From assembly GCA_965247065.1 (NCBI GenBank), contig CBDFGN010000006.1, positions 434,001 through 498,000 on the forward strand: 64,000 bases of DNA. The letters are read 5' to 3'. The stretch is from CBDFGN01 sp965247065. GTDB taxonomy: Bacteria; Bacteroidota; Bacteroidia; Cytophagales; Cyclobacteriaceae. The position numbers and the translations under genes were made by a program. Below the pieces are notes generated by a model. The model saw nothing but the letters and a program-made list of their open reading frames with translations. It was not told where the DNA came from and did no database searches. This document shows, piece by piece, positions 9,271 to 17,784 of this stretch; position 1 is the stretch's first letter; each line of letters begins with the position of its first letter.

Positions 9271-9289
9271 GTTCGTTCCTGTTTTGCGG

Positions 9290-9883
9290 ATGAATAAGAC
9301 TACTCTAAGCCTTAACCTTCCTACTGACCCCAGGTGGGCGAACATCGCCGAGAAAAGTATAGAAGATATTCTGGTTGACCATGCATATTGTGAGCAAAAA
9401 GCAGCAAGTTCATGTATTTCGCTTATTGTGCAGTTTCCCGAGAAGAGCAAGCTCGTGGAGATGCTTGCCCCCGTCGTATCAGAAGAATGGGAGCATTTTG
9501 TCCGGGTGATAAAGCAGTTGAAAAAGAGGGGTTACACCTTGGGTAAGCAGCGCAGGGATGAGTATGTGGCCGAGCTGAACCGGCAAAGTAGGAAAGGTGG
9601 CAACAGGGAAGATCAACTGATGGAGAAATTGTTGATAAATGCGTTGATCGAGGCCCGCAGTTGTGAACGGTTCAAGGTGCTTGCGAGGAATCTGGAGGAT
9701 AGCGATCTTGCCCTATTCTACCAGGAGCTGGTAATTTCCGAGGCAACTCATTATCGGATCTTCATAAAGCTGGCAAAGGAATACGCAACTCCTGAAATTG
9801 TTGATACCCGCTGGAAAGAATTGTTGTTGATCGAAGCGGAAATAATGAGCAGCATGGAATTACGGGGCGACAGGATGCACTAA
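9290..9883 (+). CDS. miaE: tRNA-(ms2io6A)-hydroxylase
   Basis: 197 residues of a ferritin-like diiron protein. Candidate iron ligands are visible as the Glu-His pairs: DHAYCEQKAASSC, SEEWEHFVRVI, EARSCERFKVL and VISEATHYRIFIKLA. MiaE hydroxylates the isoprenyl group of 2-methylthio-N6-isopentenyladenosine at A37 of tRNAs that read U-starting codons. Its substrate is made by MiaA plus MiaB, and a miaB gene is present at 61308-62717. I start at ATG 9290; a TTG upstream overlaps the porin stop. The end overlaps the convergent cyclase gene by 24 bp. The enzyme is absent from many bacteria, so its presence is informative. Confidence 0.9.
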   Translation: MNKTTLSLNLPTDPRWANIAEKSIEDILVDHAYCEQKAASSCISLIVQFPEKSKLVEMLAPVVSEEWEHFVRVIKQLKKRGYTLGKQRRDEYVAELNRQSRKGGNREDQLMEKLLINALIEARSCERFKVLARNLEDSDLALFYQELVISEATHYRIFIKLAKEYATPEIVDTRWKELLLIEAEIMSSMELRGDRMH

Positions 9884-11890
9884 GATTGGCTGTTGTTTTA
9901 AGCCAATCACTTCATGTACCAAAATCTTTTCCTTTTTTCCCTTAACCTGCACTGGTTCCCAGGCCTTAGTGTTAATAAGAGAACTGGTTTTCTCAAAAAC
10001 CGATCTACTAATAAGCACAATGTTGCCAAAGTCCTTGGACAAGGACTCTATTCGTTTTTCGGTGTTGACGGTGTCTCCTGAGACTGAGTAGCCAATCCGG
10101 TCCTCTGAGCCCAGGTTTCCTGCAACCACTTCCCCTGAATTGATGCCAATGCCCATCTCTATCTTGCGGTTGGCCTGAACACTCAGGTATTCCAGATTAT
10201 CCATCATTTTCAATGAACACAGTACTGCGTTAGCTTCATTATCCGGATGGTCAACTGGTGCTCCAAAAGTTGCAAAAATCTCATCACCTACAAATTGGGT
10301 AACCGTGCCATGATAGTTCTTGACGACTTGCGTCATTATGGAATAATATTCATTAAGAAATGAAACGACCTCTTTAGGTCTCATTTGCTCACTCATTGGC
10401 GTGAATCCTCTTATGTCGCAAAAAAGAACCGTTGCCCGCCTGGTTTCTCCTTCCAGAATGGAATCCTCGCTGGTTTCCATAGCTTTTTGCACTACGGCCT
10501 CTGGTACGTACTTTTTGAAGAGTCTGAGGGTCTTTTCCTGCTCCTCTACCTTTTGCTGAAGCATCGAGCGGCTTTTTTTCAGGGCATAGTTCACTTTTAG
10601 CAGGTTGCGTTCATCTCTTTTCCTTGCCGTGATGTCTCGAAAGTTCATGACAACACCCTTGACAGCCTCATCGCTGAGAAGGTTGTAAAAAGTAATTTCG
10701 AGGAAAACGTACTTCCCGTTCTTGTGCTTAAACAGGAATTCAGTAGATACCGGATGACCGGGGTTCTTCAAACAGTCTGCGGCAGGGCCAGAAATCTTCC
10801 TGTGCTGAGGATGCACCAACTTTGCACCGTTGAGCCTGGTAAATTCCTTCGGAGTGTAGCCTAAAAAAAATTCCACCGCAGGACTGGCGTAGAAGAAATT
10901 AACATCCACGTCACTGATGGCGATTGCGTCAGAAGCGTTTTCAATCAAAGAGGCCATTCTCTTTTCGCCCAGGATCAAGTTGGCTTCGGCTGCCTGTCGC
11001 TGATTTTGCTCTATTTGCTTGGTCAAGATCTCCGATACAGTCACCGCAAAGCTTTGCTCCTCGACCTCCCACTTTCGCAGGGTACCAACTTTTTCAAGTG
11101 AAATCACCCCAAGAAGCTTTTGACCAGAGAGAATCGGCGAGAAAAGGATGGATTTTATGCCATTGGGATCAAGATATGCTGCTCTGAATTCGTTGGTTCG
11201 ATTGTCAGTAAGTGCATTATGACCAATGATGGTTTTGCCAAATTGACTGAAGAACCTGGGATACTCTGCCTTGGCGATCTTAATCTTGATAGGGACGGTC
11301 TTGGAATTAACCTTACTGTAAACTGAGGTTTGGAAAAGGGTATTTCTGGAAGGCTTCAAAAGCCAAACGCATGCCCTGTCGATGTCAGAATATTCTCCGA
11401 TCGTGTTGGTGAAAAGCTCAAAGTAATCCTCCAAGGACAGCTCTGGATCACTTAATTTTGATAGGTTGGTTAAAATCTGGTTTTGGATAATGATGCGTTC
11501 GGATCTAAGACTAAGCTTGTTCTCCTGTTGCTTTCTCTCGCTAATGTCTCTCAAGTTGGCCAGATAGCGGCCCGAATCTCCGTCCAGGGTACTTATCATT
11601 ATCTCGAACCATCGGTCCTCATCGCTGGGATCCGTGAAGGTCCATTCGAACATACAATCTCCATTTCTCAAAGTTTCGTCGGCGTAATAGTTCCAGGCTT
11701 GCTGAGAGACCAATCCATCCGGCTGAAAAGGAGTGGAAAAATGCACGACATTCTTACCTATTACCTCAGTTCTCGATTTACAGCCTAGCGCCCGTACCGC
11801 CGACTCATTGCACTCCAAGATAAGATTGTTGTGTATTATCAAAAGCCCATCTGGGGAATTGTCAAAAAGGAGGTTTTTGGCCCGCTTCAT
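9860..11890 (-). CDS. PAS-GAF-PAS sensor with class III adenylate/guanylate cyclase domain
   Basis: About 676 residues, soluble. Order: PAS 1 (5-125, ending in RYLANLRDISERKQQ), GAF (about 135-300), PAS 2 (about 310-435, ending in VVMNFRDITARKRDE), coiled-coil linker (QQKVEEQEKTLRLFKKYVP) and a class III cyclase domain. The two metal-binding Asp are in LFCDIRGFTPMSEQ and FVGDEIFATFGAP, and the transition-state Asn/Arg in GDTVNTEKRIE. The position that is Lys in typical adenylate cyclases is Gln here (TQFVGDE), and the partner residue is Ser (GYSVSGD), so specificity and activity cannot be assumed. Start taken at ATG 11890; TTG 11917 is possible. It follows the GATase1-like gene by 54 bp on the same strand. 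Confidence 0.88.
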   Translation of the reverse strand: MKRAKNLLFDNSPDGLLIIHNNLILECNESAVRALGCKSRTEVIGKNVVHFSTPFQPDGLVSQQAWNYYADETLRNGDCMFEWTFTDPSDEDRWFEIMISTLDGDSGRYLANLRDISERKQQENKLSLRSERIIIQNQILTNLSKLSDPELSLEDYFELFTNTIGEYSDIDRACVWLLKPSRNTLFQTSVYSKVNSKTVPIKIKIAKAEYPRFFSQFGKTIIGHNALTDNRTNEFRAAYLDPNGIKSILFSPILSGQKLLGVISLEKVGTLRKWEVEEQSFAVTVSEILTKQIEQNQRQAAEANLILGEKRMASLIENASDAIAISDVDVNFFYASPAVEFFLGYTPKEFTRLNGAKLVHPQHRKISGPAADCLKNPGHPVSTEFLFKHKNGKYVFLEITFYNLLSDEAVKGVVMNFRDITARKRDERNLLKVNYALKKSRSMLQQKVEEQEKTLRLFKKYVPEAVVQKAMETSEDSILEGETRRATVLFCDIRGFTPMSEQMRPKEVVSFLNEYYSIMTQVVKNYHGTVTQFVGDEIFATFGAPVDHPDNEANAVLCSLKMMDNLEYLSVQANRKIEMGIGINSGEVVAGNLGSEDRIGYSVSGDTVNTEKRIESLSKDFGNIVLISRSVFEKTSSLINTKAWEPVQVKGKKEKILVHEVIGLKQQPILVHPVAP

Positions 11891-11944
11891 AATTGAGCGT
11901 GAGGGTCGCACAATCAATTTAGGCTAATTTGGCAAAAAACAGTC

Positions 11945-13204
11945 TTAGGTTTTCTGTTTCTTTTTCTTAGCCGCGGGAAACAGAATATTATTCAATATCA
12001 AGCGATACCCAGGTGAATTGGGATGAAGGTTTAAGTCGGTAGGCTCTTCCCCCACGATATGCTGGTAATCTTCCGGATCATGTCCCCCATAAAAGGTCCA
12101 AAATCCTTTGCCAAATATACCATGGATGTACTTAACCTCATCTATGGACTTGGTCTCTCCCATTATCAAGACGTCCGGCTTAATCAGATTCTTTTTGAAG
12201 GCCGTGGTTTGCCCCATGAATCCAGAGACCATCTTAGAGTGATTTTGGGTCAGCATCGTTGGGATAGGGTCCCATTTGGCCGAAAACTCAAATAATTTGA
12301 AATAATCGTTTGCCTCAGTGAGCCCTCTCTCAGCAGGCTGGTTATCAATGTTGGAGAATTCATACTGGTATGGGTCTCTTTCCAGGGTGAAATTCTGAAA
12401 TGCAAAAGCATTGTTGAAGTTTAGTTTTTGTTGTGCTTGCGGGTCCGACGGATCACCGTCGAACATTTGTTCACAGACGTCTACCCCCTCGGCGGCAACC
12501 GCAATGTCGTAGGTATCTGTGGCGGAGCACATGGCAAATAAGAAGCCGCCGCTAGCAACATATGCCTTAATCTTATTCACTACCGCTAATTTGAGATGAG
12601 ACACCTTGTTGAAGCCGTGTTTGCGCGCCGAAGCTTCATATTCCCGCTGCTGCTCGATGTACCAGGGGTAATTTCGAAATGACCGGTAAAATTTGCCGTA
12701 TTGCCCGGTGAAGTCCTCATGGTGGAGGTGGAGCCAGTCGTATTTGGGCAGATCGTCATACATTACTTCGTCATCAAAGACCACATCGTAGGGAATTTCC
12801 GCGTACGTCAAGGCCAGGGTAACTGCATCGTCCCATGGCTGCTTGCTTTTAGGGGAATATACAGCGATCTTCGGGGCTTTCTCTAGCTTCATTACGTCGG
12901 TGTTGGAGGCCGGACTTGCTATCGCCTCTACAATTTGATTAGACTGTGCATCTGAAATCACCTCGTAACTTATTCCCCTGATAATCAATTCGTTTTCGAA
13001 CTTCTGATAATATTTAAACATGAAACTTCCACCACGGTAATTGAGCAGCCAGTCTACATCGATGTCATTTTGAAGAATCCAGTAAGAGATTCCATAAGCC
13101 TTAAGGTGGTTGGCTTGATTATTGTCCATTGGAATCAGGATGTACGAGGCCCAACTAAATTGGGATAAAAAACACAAAAGAAAAGCAATTCGTAGAGCGC
13201 GCAT
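11945..13204 (-). CDS. Secreted GATase1-like protein (family often labelled 'asparagine synthetase B')
   Basis: 419 residues with a clear signal peptide (MRALRIAFLLCFLSQFSWAS). Close relatives in Bacteroidota are, as I recall, labelled asparagine synthetase B, but there is no N-terminal Cys glutaminase and no SGGxDS ATP-pyrophosphatase motif. What is visible is a class I amidotransferase-like fold: strand-loop VASGGFLFAMCSATDTYDI puts Cys226 in a nucleophile-elbow position, and GFWTFYGGHDPEDY gives His375, followed by a C-terminal helix LILNNILFPA as in such folds. A basic tail (AAKKKKQKT) ends the protein. Predicted location is the periplasm or outside. It is divergent from a secreted protein with a T9SS-like tail. 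Function unknown. Confidence 0.7.
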   Translation of the reverse strand: MRALRIAFLLCFLSQFSWASYILIPMDNNQANHLKAYGISYWILQNDIDVDWLLNYRGGSFMFKYYQKFENELIIRGISYEVISDAQSNQIVEAIASPASNTDVMKLEKAPKIAVYSPKSKQPWDDAVTLALTYAEIPYDVVFDDEVMYDDLPKYDWLHLHHEDFTGQYGKFYRSFRNYPWYIEQQREYEASARKHGFNKVSHLKLAVVNKIKAYVASGGFLFAMCSATDTYDIAVAAEGVDVCEQMFDGDPSDPQAQQKLNFNNAFAFQNFTLERDPYQYEFSNIDNQPAERGLTEANDYFKLFEFSAKWDPIPTMLTQNHSKMVSGFMGQTTAFKKNLIKPDVLIMGETKSIDEVKYIHGIFGKGFWTFYGGHDPEDYQHIVGEEPTDLNLHPNSPGYRLILNNILFPAAKKKKQKT

Positions 13205-13350
13205 CTGTGAGCAACTGAAAACTGTTAATAAATCTAACGATTTTGAAAGATAAAGTTTCCCGCCTTGGCCAAAATGATACGCTTGGGACCGGTGGATTGC
13301 TCGCCAATCGATTCAAGATTTTGAAAACGATTCGATATATTCCGGCCCGG

Positions 13351-14136
13351 ATGATTTTGATTCGAATGGCTTTTGCCTCTCTAATTCTTTTCTGGTCGAG
13401 TACCGGAAAAGCAGCCAATGAGATTATTCTTAACGGGCTTTATCACGGGGAAAATCTACTAATTCAAAACCCCATATCTCGTGGCGGTAGTAGTTACTGC
13501 ATTGACGGGATATATCTGAACGATATTTTGATTCTGAGGAATCCGCGGATATCAGCGGTTGAAATTGATCTGGCCAACTTTCAATTATATGAACCCTTGA
13601 CTATCAAGATAGTGCACAAAGGGGACTGCGTACCCTATCTTCTCAATCCATCGGCGCTGGTATTCAAACGCGAATTTGCTTATAACAGTATCAGGGCCGA
13701 CGGGACATCGGTGATATGGATCGGCTCCGGGGAGGATTCTACAGGCACCTATTTTTTGGACAAGGCAATAGATGGTATTTGGACTACAATTGCCGAAGTC
13801 GAGGCCAAGGGCGGATTTGGTAGTTTCCAGTACCGGAATGGGGTATCTCATGACTTTGGCGTAAATCTGTACCGCCTTAGGTACGAGGCTGGAAACGGTG
13901 CCATCACCACTTCTAACCAGACGGAGTTCTTGAGAATCCCAGAGCCGGTTACATTTTCTCCCAAGAGGGTTATGAGCACTATAACGCTGTCACAGGAGGC
14001 TTTTTTCGAGGTCTTTGACCTGGAAATGAATCAAATAACCAAGGGAGAGGGCACCCTAATTAACCTGGCAGGATTGGCGCCTGGAAACTACATCTTAGTT
14101 TTAGACGGCGAGCAGCACCAATTTTATAAGCAGTAG
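13351..14136 (+). CDS. Secreted protein with T9SS-like C-terminal domain, function unknown
   Basis: About 261 residues if started at ATG 13351, which places a good signal peptide first (MILIRMAFASLILFWSSTGK, cut near AAN). The frame is open back to 13243. The middle (about residues 100-185) resembles a beta-sandwich, with SVIWIGSGEDSTGTYFLDKA and LYRLRYEAGNG. The last 60 residues (VFDLEMNQITKGEGTLINLAGLAPGNYILVL) follow the pattern of a Por secretion tail: a phrase naming a form or element, then Leu-Ala-Gly-Leu-x-x-Gly-x-Tyr-x-Leu. It diverges from the GATase1-like gene and ends 3 bp from mtaB. I do not recognise a specific function. Confidence 0.65.
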   Translation: MILIRMAFASLILFWSSTGKAANEIILNGLYHGENLLIQNPISRGGSSYCIDGIYLNDILILRNPRISAVEIDLANFQLYEPLTIKIVHKGDCVPYLLNPSALVFKREFAYNSIRADGTSVIWIGSGEDSTGTYFLDKAIDGIWTTIAEVEAKGGFGSFQYRNGVSHDFGVNLYRLRYEAGNGAITTSNQTEFLRIPEPVTFSPKRVMSTITLSQEAFFEVFDLEMNQITKGEGTLINLAGLAPGNYILVLDGEQHQFYKQ

Positions 14137-14139
14137 AAA

Positions 14140-15456
14140 TCAGGCGGCCGGCTCCCGCTGCCATTCTTCCACCTCTACAGTCCCAGTTTGATTAATCTTT
14201 GTAAGCTCTACTTCCACCAATCGGTTTATAAGCAAAGGCTGGTAGCTGGCTGAGACTCGGATGTAGTTGTCGGTGAATCCCTGCATCATACCGTTTTCAC
14301 TTTTGGCCTCGAAAAGGGCTGTCCTGATTTGGCCGAAATTTCTTGCATAAAAGCTTCTGCGCTTTTTTTGCGAAAGGATCCGAAGCATTTGAGATCGCTG
14401 TGATCGGACTTCGTGGGGCACGGTTTTAAGAAGTTTCGATGCTATAGTATTGGGCCTCTCGGAGTAGGTGAAAACGTGTAGATACGAAATGTCTAATTCC
14501 TTTATGAATTCAAGAGTTTCCCCAAAGTCCGTTTCGGTTTCACCAGGGAAGCCTACGATCACGTCGGCACCAATGCAAGCCTGGGGCACTGAAGATAATA
14601 TGCGATTTACCCGATCATTGTAGAGGGATCTTGAATATCTTCTGGCCATAGCCTTCAGAGTTTTATCGGAGCCCGCCTGCAATGGAATATGAAAGTGAGG
14701 AGCGAATTTTGCGGAATCCGCGACCAGCTCAATTATGCGGTCGGTCAGAAGATTCGGCTCGATGGATGATATACGATAGCGGTGATCGCCCTTAACTTGG
14801 TCCAATTCCTGTAGTAGCCGGAAGAAGTTTTCCCGTGTCTCTCCTCCGTAAATGCCAAAATCTCCGATGTTAACACCGGTCAGAACTATTTCTTTGCTGC
14901 CCGTTTCCAAGACTTCTTTGACTTGGTTAAGAACAGAATCAATACTTCCACTTCTGCTGGCTCCCCTTGCCAATGGAATTGTGCAGAAAGTGCATTTGTA
15001 GTTACATCCGTCTTGTACCTTAAGAAATGTGCGTGTTCGGTCCGATTTCGAATGGGCCGGAACAAAGTCCTGAACCAAGTCAATATCGGAGGCATGTACG
15101 GAGGCTCTATCGGAGGGGATCAATTGCTCCAGGTGATCTACCAAATCGAATTTCTCTGACGCACCAAGCACAAGATCAACACCAGGAATCTTCGCTATTT
15201 CCTTAGGCTTGAGCTGTGCATAGCATCCTATTACGGCTATGGAGCTTTTGGGTGAGATTCTCTTGGCTTCGCGAACAATTTTCTTGCACTTTTTGTCGGC
15301 ATGGTCAGTAACCGAACATGTGTTTATAACATAAACATCTGGATTGTCCTCGAAGGCCACCTTCACATAACCCTTAAGCTGGAAACTTCTGGATATAGTG
15401 GAGGTCTCGGAATAATTCAATTTACAACCTAAGGTATAAAAGGCCACTTTCTTCAT
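14140..15456 (-). CDS. mtaB: tRNA t6A37 methylthiotransferase
   Basis: About 438 residues in the usual order: N-terminal MTTase domain with three cluster Cys (FYTLGCKLNYSE, INTCSVTDHADKKC, AVIGCYAQLKP), radical SAM core with CNYKCTFCTIP, and a C-terminal TRAM-like region. The TLGCKLN signature and the length point to MtaB rather than MiaB or RimO. It inserts a methylthio group at C2 of N6-threonylcarbamoyladenosine 37 in tRNA. Start taken at ATG 15456 (MKKVAFYTLGC); another start lies seven codons upstream. It faces glnN head to head across about 115 bp. Confidence 0.92.
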   Translation of the reverse strand: MKKVAFYTLGCKLNYSETSTISRSFQLKGYVKVAFEDNPDVYVINTCSVTDHADKKCKKIVREAKRISPKSSIAVIGCYAQLKPKEIAKIPGVDLVLGASEKFDLVDHLEQLIPSDRASVHASDIDLVQDFVPAHSKSDRTRTFLKVQDGCNYKCTFCTIPLARGASRSGSIDSVLNQVKEVLETGSKEIVLTGVNIGDFGIYGGETRENFFRLLQELDQVKGDHRYRISSIEPNLLTDRIIELVADSAKFAPHFHIPLQAGSDKTLKAMARRYSRSLYNDRVNRILSSVPQACIGADVIVGFPGETETDFGETLEFIKELDISYLHVFTYSERPNTIASKLLKTVPHEVRSQRSQMLRILSQKKRRSFYARNFGQIRTALFEAKSENGMMQGFTDNYIRVSASYQPLLINRLVEVELTKINQTGTVEVEEWQREPAA

Positions 15457-15571
15457 TTCTGAGTCAATCAGAGCCAAAATGTAAAGTTACCTAATATAAT
15501 CTCAATTGATTGAATTGCTATTTAGTTTGTATTTTGCCTCATAATCCAAGCCGCGGATCTAATCAGAGCCC

Positions 15572-17734
15572 ATGCCTTTTTTGAGACACAAAGCAATTGA
15601 GCAGCTTCAGCATCGAAAAATTATCCAAGTCCAGGCGCCGTCAGAAAAAATATCTGATTACTTCGGAATAAACTCGTTTGGGTTGGATGATATGAGGGCC
15701 AATTTGGCTCCGGAAGTTTACAACCGGATCGAATATGCTGTAAATAAGGGAAAGAAGATTGACGACGAAACTGCCGATGCGGTAGCCACGGCGGTGAAAA
15801 TGTGGTCTATTCCTAGAGGAATTACCCACTATACTCATTGGTTTCAACCCTTAACCGGAGCCACTGCTGAAAAGCACGACACTTTCTTCGAGGCTGATAC
15901 CAGAATTGAAAAGTTCAAGGGCAGTACCTTGGTTCAGCAGGAGCCCGATGCTTCATCTTTTCCGAGCGGCGGAATCCGCAACACCTTTGAAGCCAGGGGC
16001 TACACGGCATGGGATCCGAGTTCACCCATGTTTATCCTGGGAGACACGCTATGCATACCCACTATTTTTGTATCCTATACCGGTGAGGCCCTGGACTTTA
16101 AGGCACCGCTGCTAAAAGCCCTGGAAGCCATAGATCAGGCTGCAACCCAAATCTGCCGAGTCTTTGATCGGAATATCAACAAGGTCCATCCAGTCCTTGG
16201 TTGCGAGCAAGAGTATTTCGTGGTGGATGAGGCCCTTTACAATGCTCGCCCCGATTTGGTAATGTCGGGGCGTACGGTATTTGGCCATAGTCCGGCCCGG
16301 GGTCAACAATTGGATGATCATTACTTTGGCTCGATCGCTCCGAGAATCCATAATTTTATGAAAGATTTCGAGATTGAGGCACTTCAACTTGGAATACCGG
16401 TGAGAACAAGGCACAACGAAGTTGCTCCGAGCCAATTTGAGGTGGCTCCCTATTACGACGATCTAAACAAGGCGATTGATAATAACCAGTTGCTGATGGA
16501 CCTAATGAACAAGGTGGCTGAGCGACATGCTTTGAAAGTGCTGTTCCATGAAAAGCCGTTTGCCGGTCTCAACGGCAGTGGAAAACACTGTAATTGGTCG
16601 TTGAAGACCAGTACAGGCATTAATCTGTTTGCGCCTAGCGGCAGTGCACGGGACAATTTGCTCTTTCTTACGTTTCTTATCAATACCATCCATGCCGTAT
16701 ACGAGCATGCAGACCTGCTACGGGCTAGCATTGCCTCGGCCGGAAACGATAACCGCATTGGTGCCCATGAAGCCCCCCCGGCTATAATGTCGGTTTTTGT
16801 AGGAAAGCAACTGACGGCGGTATTGGATGAACTCGTCCGAAGTGGAAATGTAAAAGTAGAGAAAGGGGATAATATGTACATGAAGTTGGGTATTGACAAG
16901 ATCCCTGAGATAATATTGGATAACACCGATCGAAACCGCACCTCTCCTTTTGCATTCACTGGAGATAAATTTGAGTTTAGAGCGGTTGGAGGAGCCGCTA
17001 ATGTGGCTCAACCGATGACCGTTTTGAACCTGATTGTAGCCGATCAGTTGAGGAAATTCAAAAAAGAAGTAGATAAGGAAATCCAAAAAGGCACGGAGCG
17101 TAGATTAGCCCTGGTAAATGTCCTGCGAAATTATAGCGCGAGTTCTCAGAAAGTGCGTTTCGATGGCGATAATTACTCCGACGATTGGATAAAGGAAGCT
17201 AAGAAAAGAGGCCTAACCAATATTACCGATACGCCGAGATCTCTGGACGCCTATTTGACCGAAAAGACCAAGGCGCTCTACAGAAGGAATCAAGTTTGCA
17301 ACGAACGGGAACTTGAGGCTAGGCACGAAATTCTTTTAAATAATTACATCATGAAGATTCAAATTGAGGCAAGAGTATTAGGGGATCTGGCTTTGAATCA
17401 TATTTTACCTACGGCGTTTGCCTATCAGAACAAGCTGATAGAAAATGCCAATGGACTTAAGGGACTAGGAGTTGACAATCGGTCGGTTATTACTACACTT
17501 GAAACGATCAGCGAGCAAATCCAGACCGTGGAGCGCAAGGTGGATGCGATGACCGATGAGAGAAAACAGGTAAATGGGATTGAAGATACCAGGGAAAGGG
17601 CAAACGCCTACTGTGACAGGATCAAAGACAAATACTTTGATGATATTCGTTATTCAGTCGACAAATTGGAATTGATGATTGACGATGAAGACTGGCCACT
17701 TGTGAAGTACAGGGAACTGCTTTTCCTCAGGTAG
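15572..17734 (+). CDS. glnN: Glutamine synthetase type III
   Basis: 720 residues, the length of the GSIII family, which is about 1.6 times GSI. Conserved blocks: THYTHWFQPLTGATAEKHD, PDASSFPSGGIRNTFEARGY, LGCEQEYFVVDE, ARGQQLDDHYFG, RHNEVAPSQFEVAPYYD and EKPFAGLNGSGKHCNWSL, which hold the metal-binding Glu and the ammonium/glutamate site. GSIII is the usual ammonium-assimilating enzyme of Bacteroidota and makes glutamine from glutamate, ammonia and ATP in the cytoplasm. It stands alone, with 94-116 bp upstream for a promoter shared with divergent mtaB, and no nitrogen regulator adjacent. Confidence 0.96.
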   Translation: MPFLRHKAIEQLQHRKIIQVQAPSEKISDYFGINSFGLDDMRANLAPEVYNRIEYAVNKGKKIDDETADAVATAVKMWSIPRGITHYTHWFQPLTGATAEKHDTFFEADTRIEKFKGSTLVQQEPDASSFPSGGIRNTFEARGYTAWDPSSPMFILGDTLCIPTIFVSYTGEALDFKAPLLKALEAIDQAATQICRVFDRNINKVHPVLGCEQEYFVVDEALYNARPDLVMSGRTVFGHSPARGQQLDDHYFGSIAPRIHNFMKDFEIEALQLGIPVRTRHNEVAPSQFEVAPYYDDLNKAIDNNQLLMDLMNKVAERHALKVLFHEKPFAGLNGSGKHCNWSLKTSTGINLFAPSGSARDNLLFLTFLINTIHAVYEHADLLRASIASAGNDNRIGAHEAPPAIMSVFVGKQLTAVLDELVRSGNVKVEKGDNMYMKLGIDKIPEIILDNTDRNRTSPFAFTGDKFEFRAVGGAANVAQPMTVLNLIVADQLRKFKKEVDKEIQKGTERRLALVNVLRNYSASSQKVRFDGDNYSDDWIKEAKKRGLTNITDTPRSLDAYLTEKTKALYRRNQVCNERELEARHEILLNNYIMKIQIEARVLGDLALNHILPTAFAYQNKLIENANGLKGLGVDNRSVITTLETISEQIQTVERKVDAMTDERKQVNGIEDTRERANAYCDRIKDKYFDDIRYSVDKLELMIDDEDWPLVKYRELLFLR

Positions 17735-17784
17735 GTGTTAGCGATAACCGTGATTATCTGCAAGGCTAATAGGAACCATTAGTA

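Noticed and set aside
11945..13204. Asparagine synthetase B
   Set aside because: It has a signal peptide and lacks the N-terminal Cys glutaminase and the SGGxDS motif, so it cannot be that enzyme.
16453..17086. Open frames antisense to glnN
   Set aside because: They overlap the conserved core of glutamine synthetase III and show no protein-like composition.
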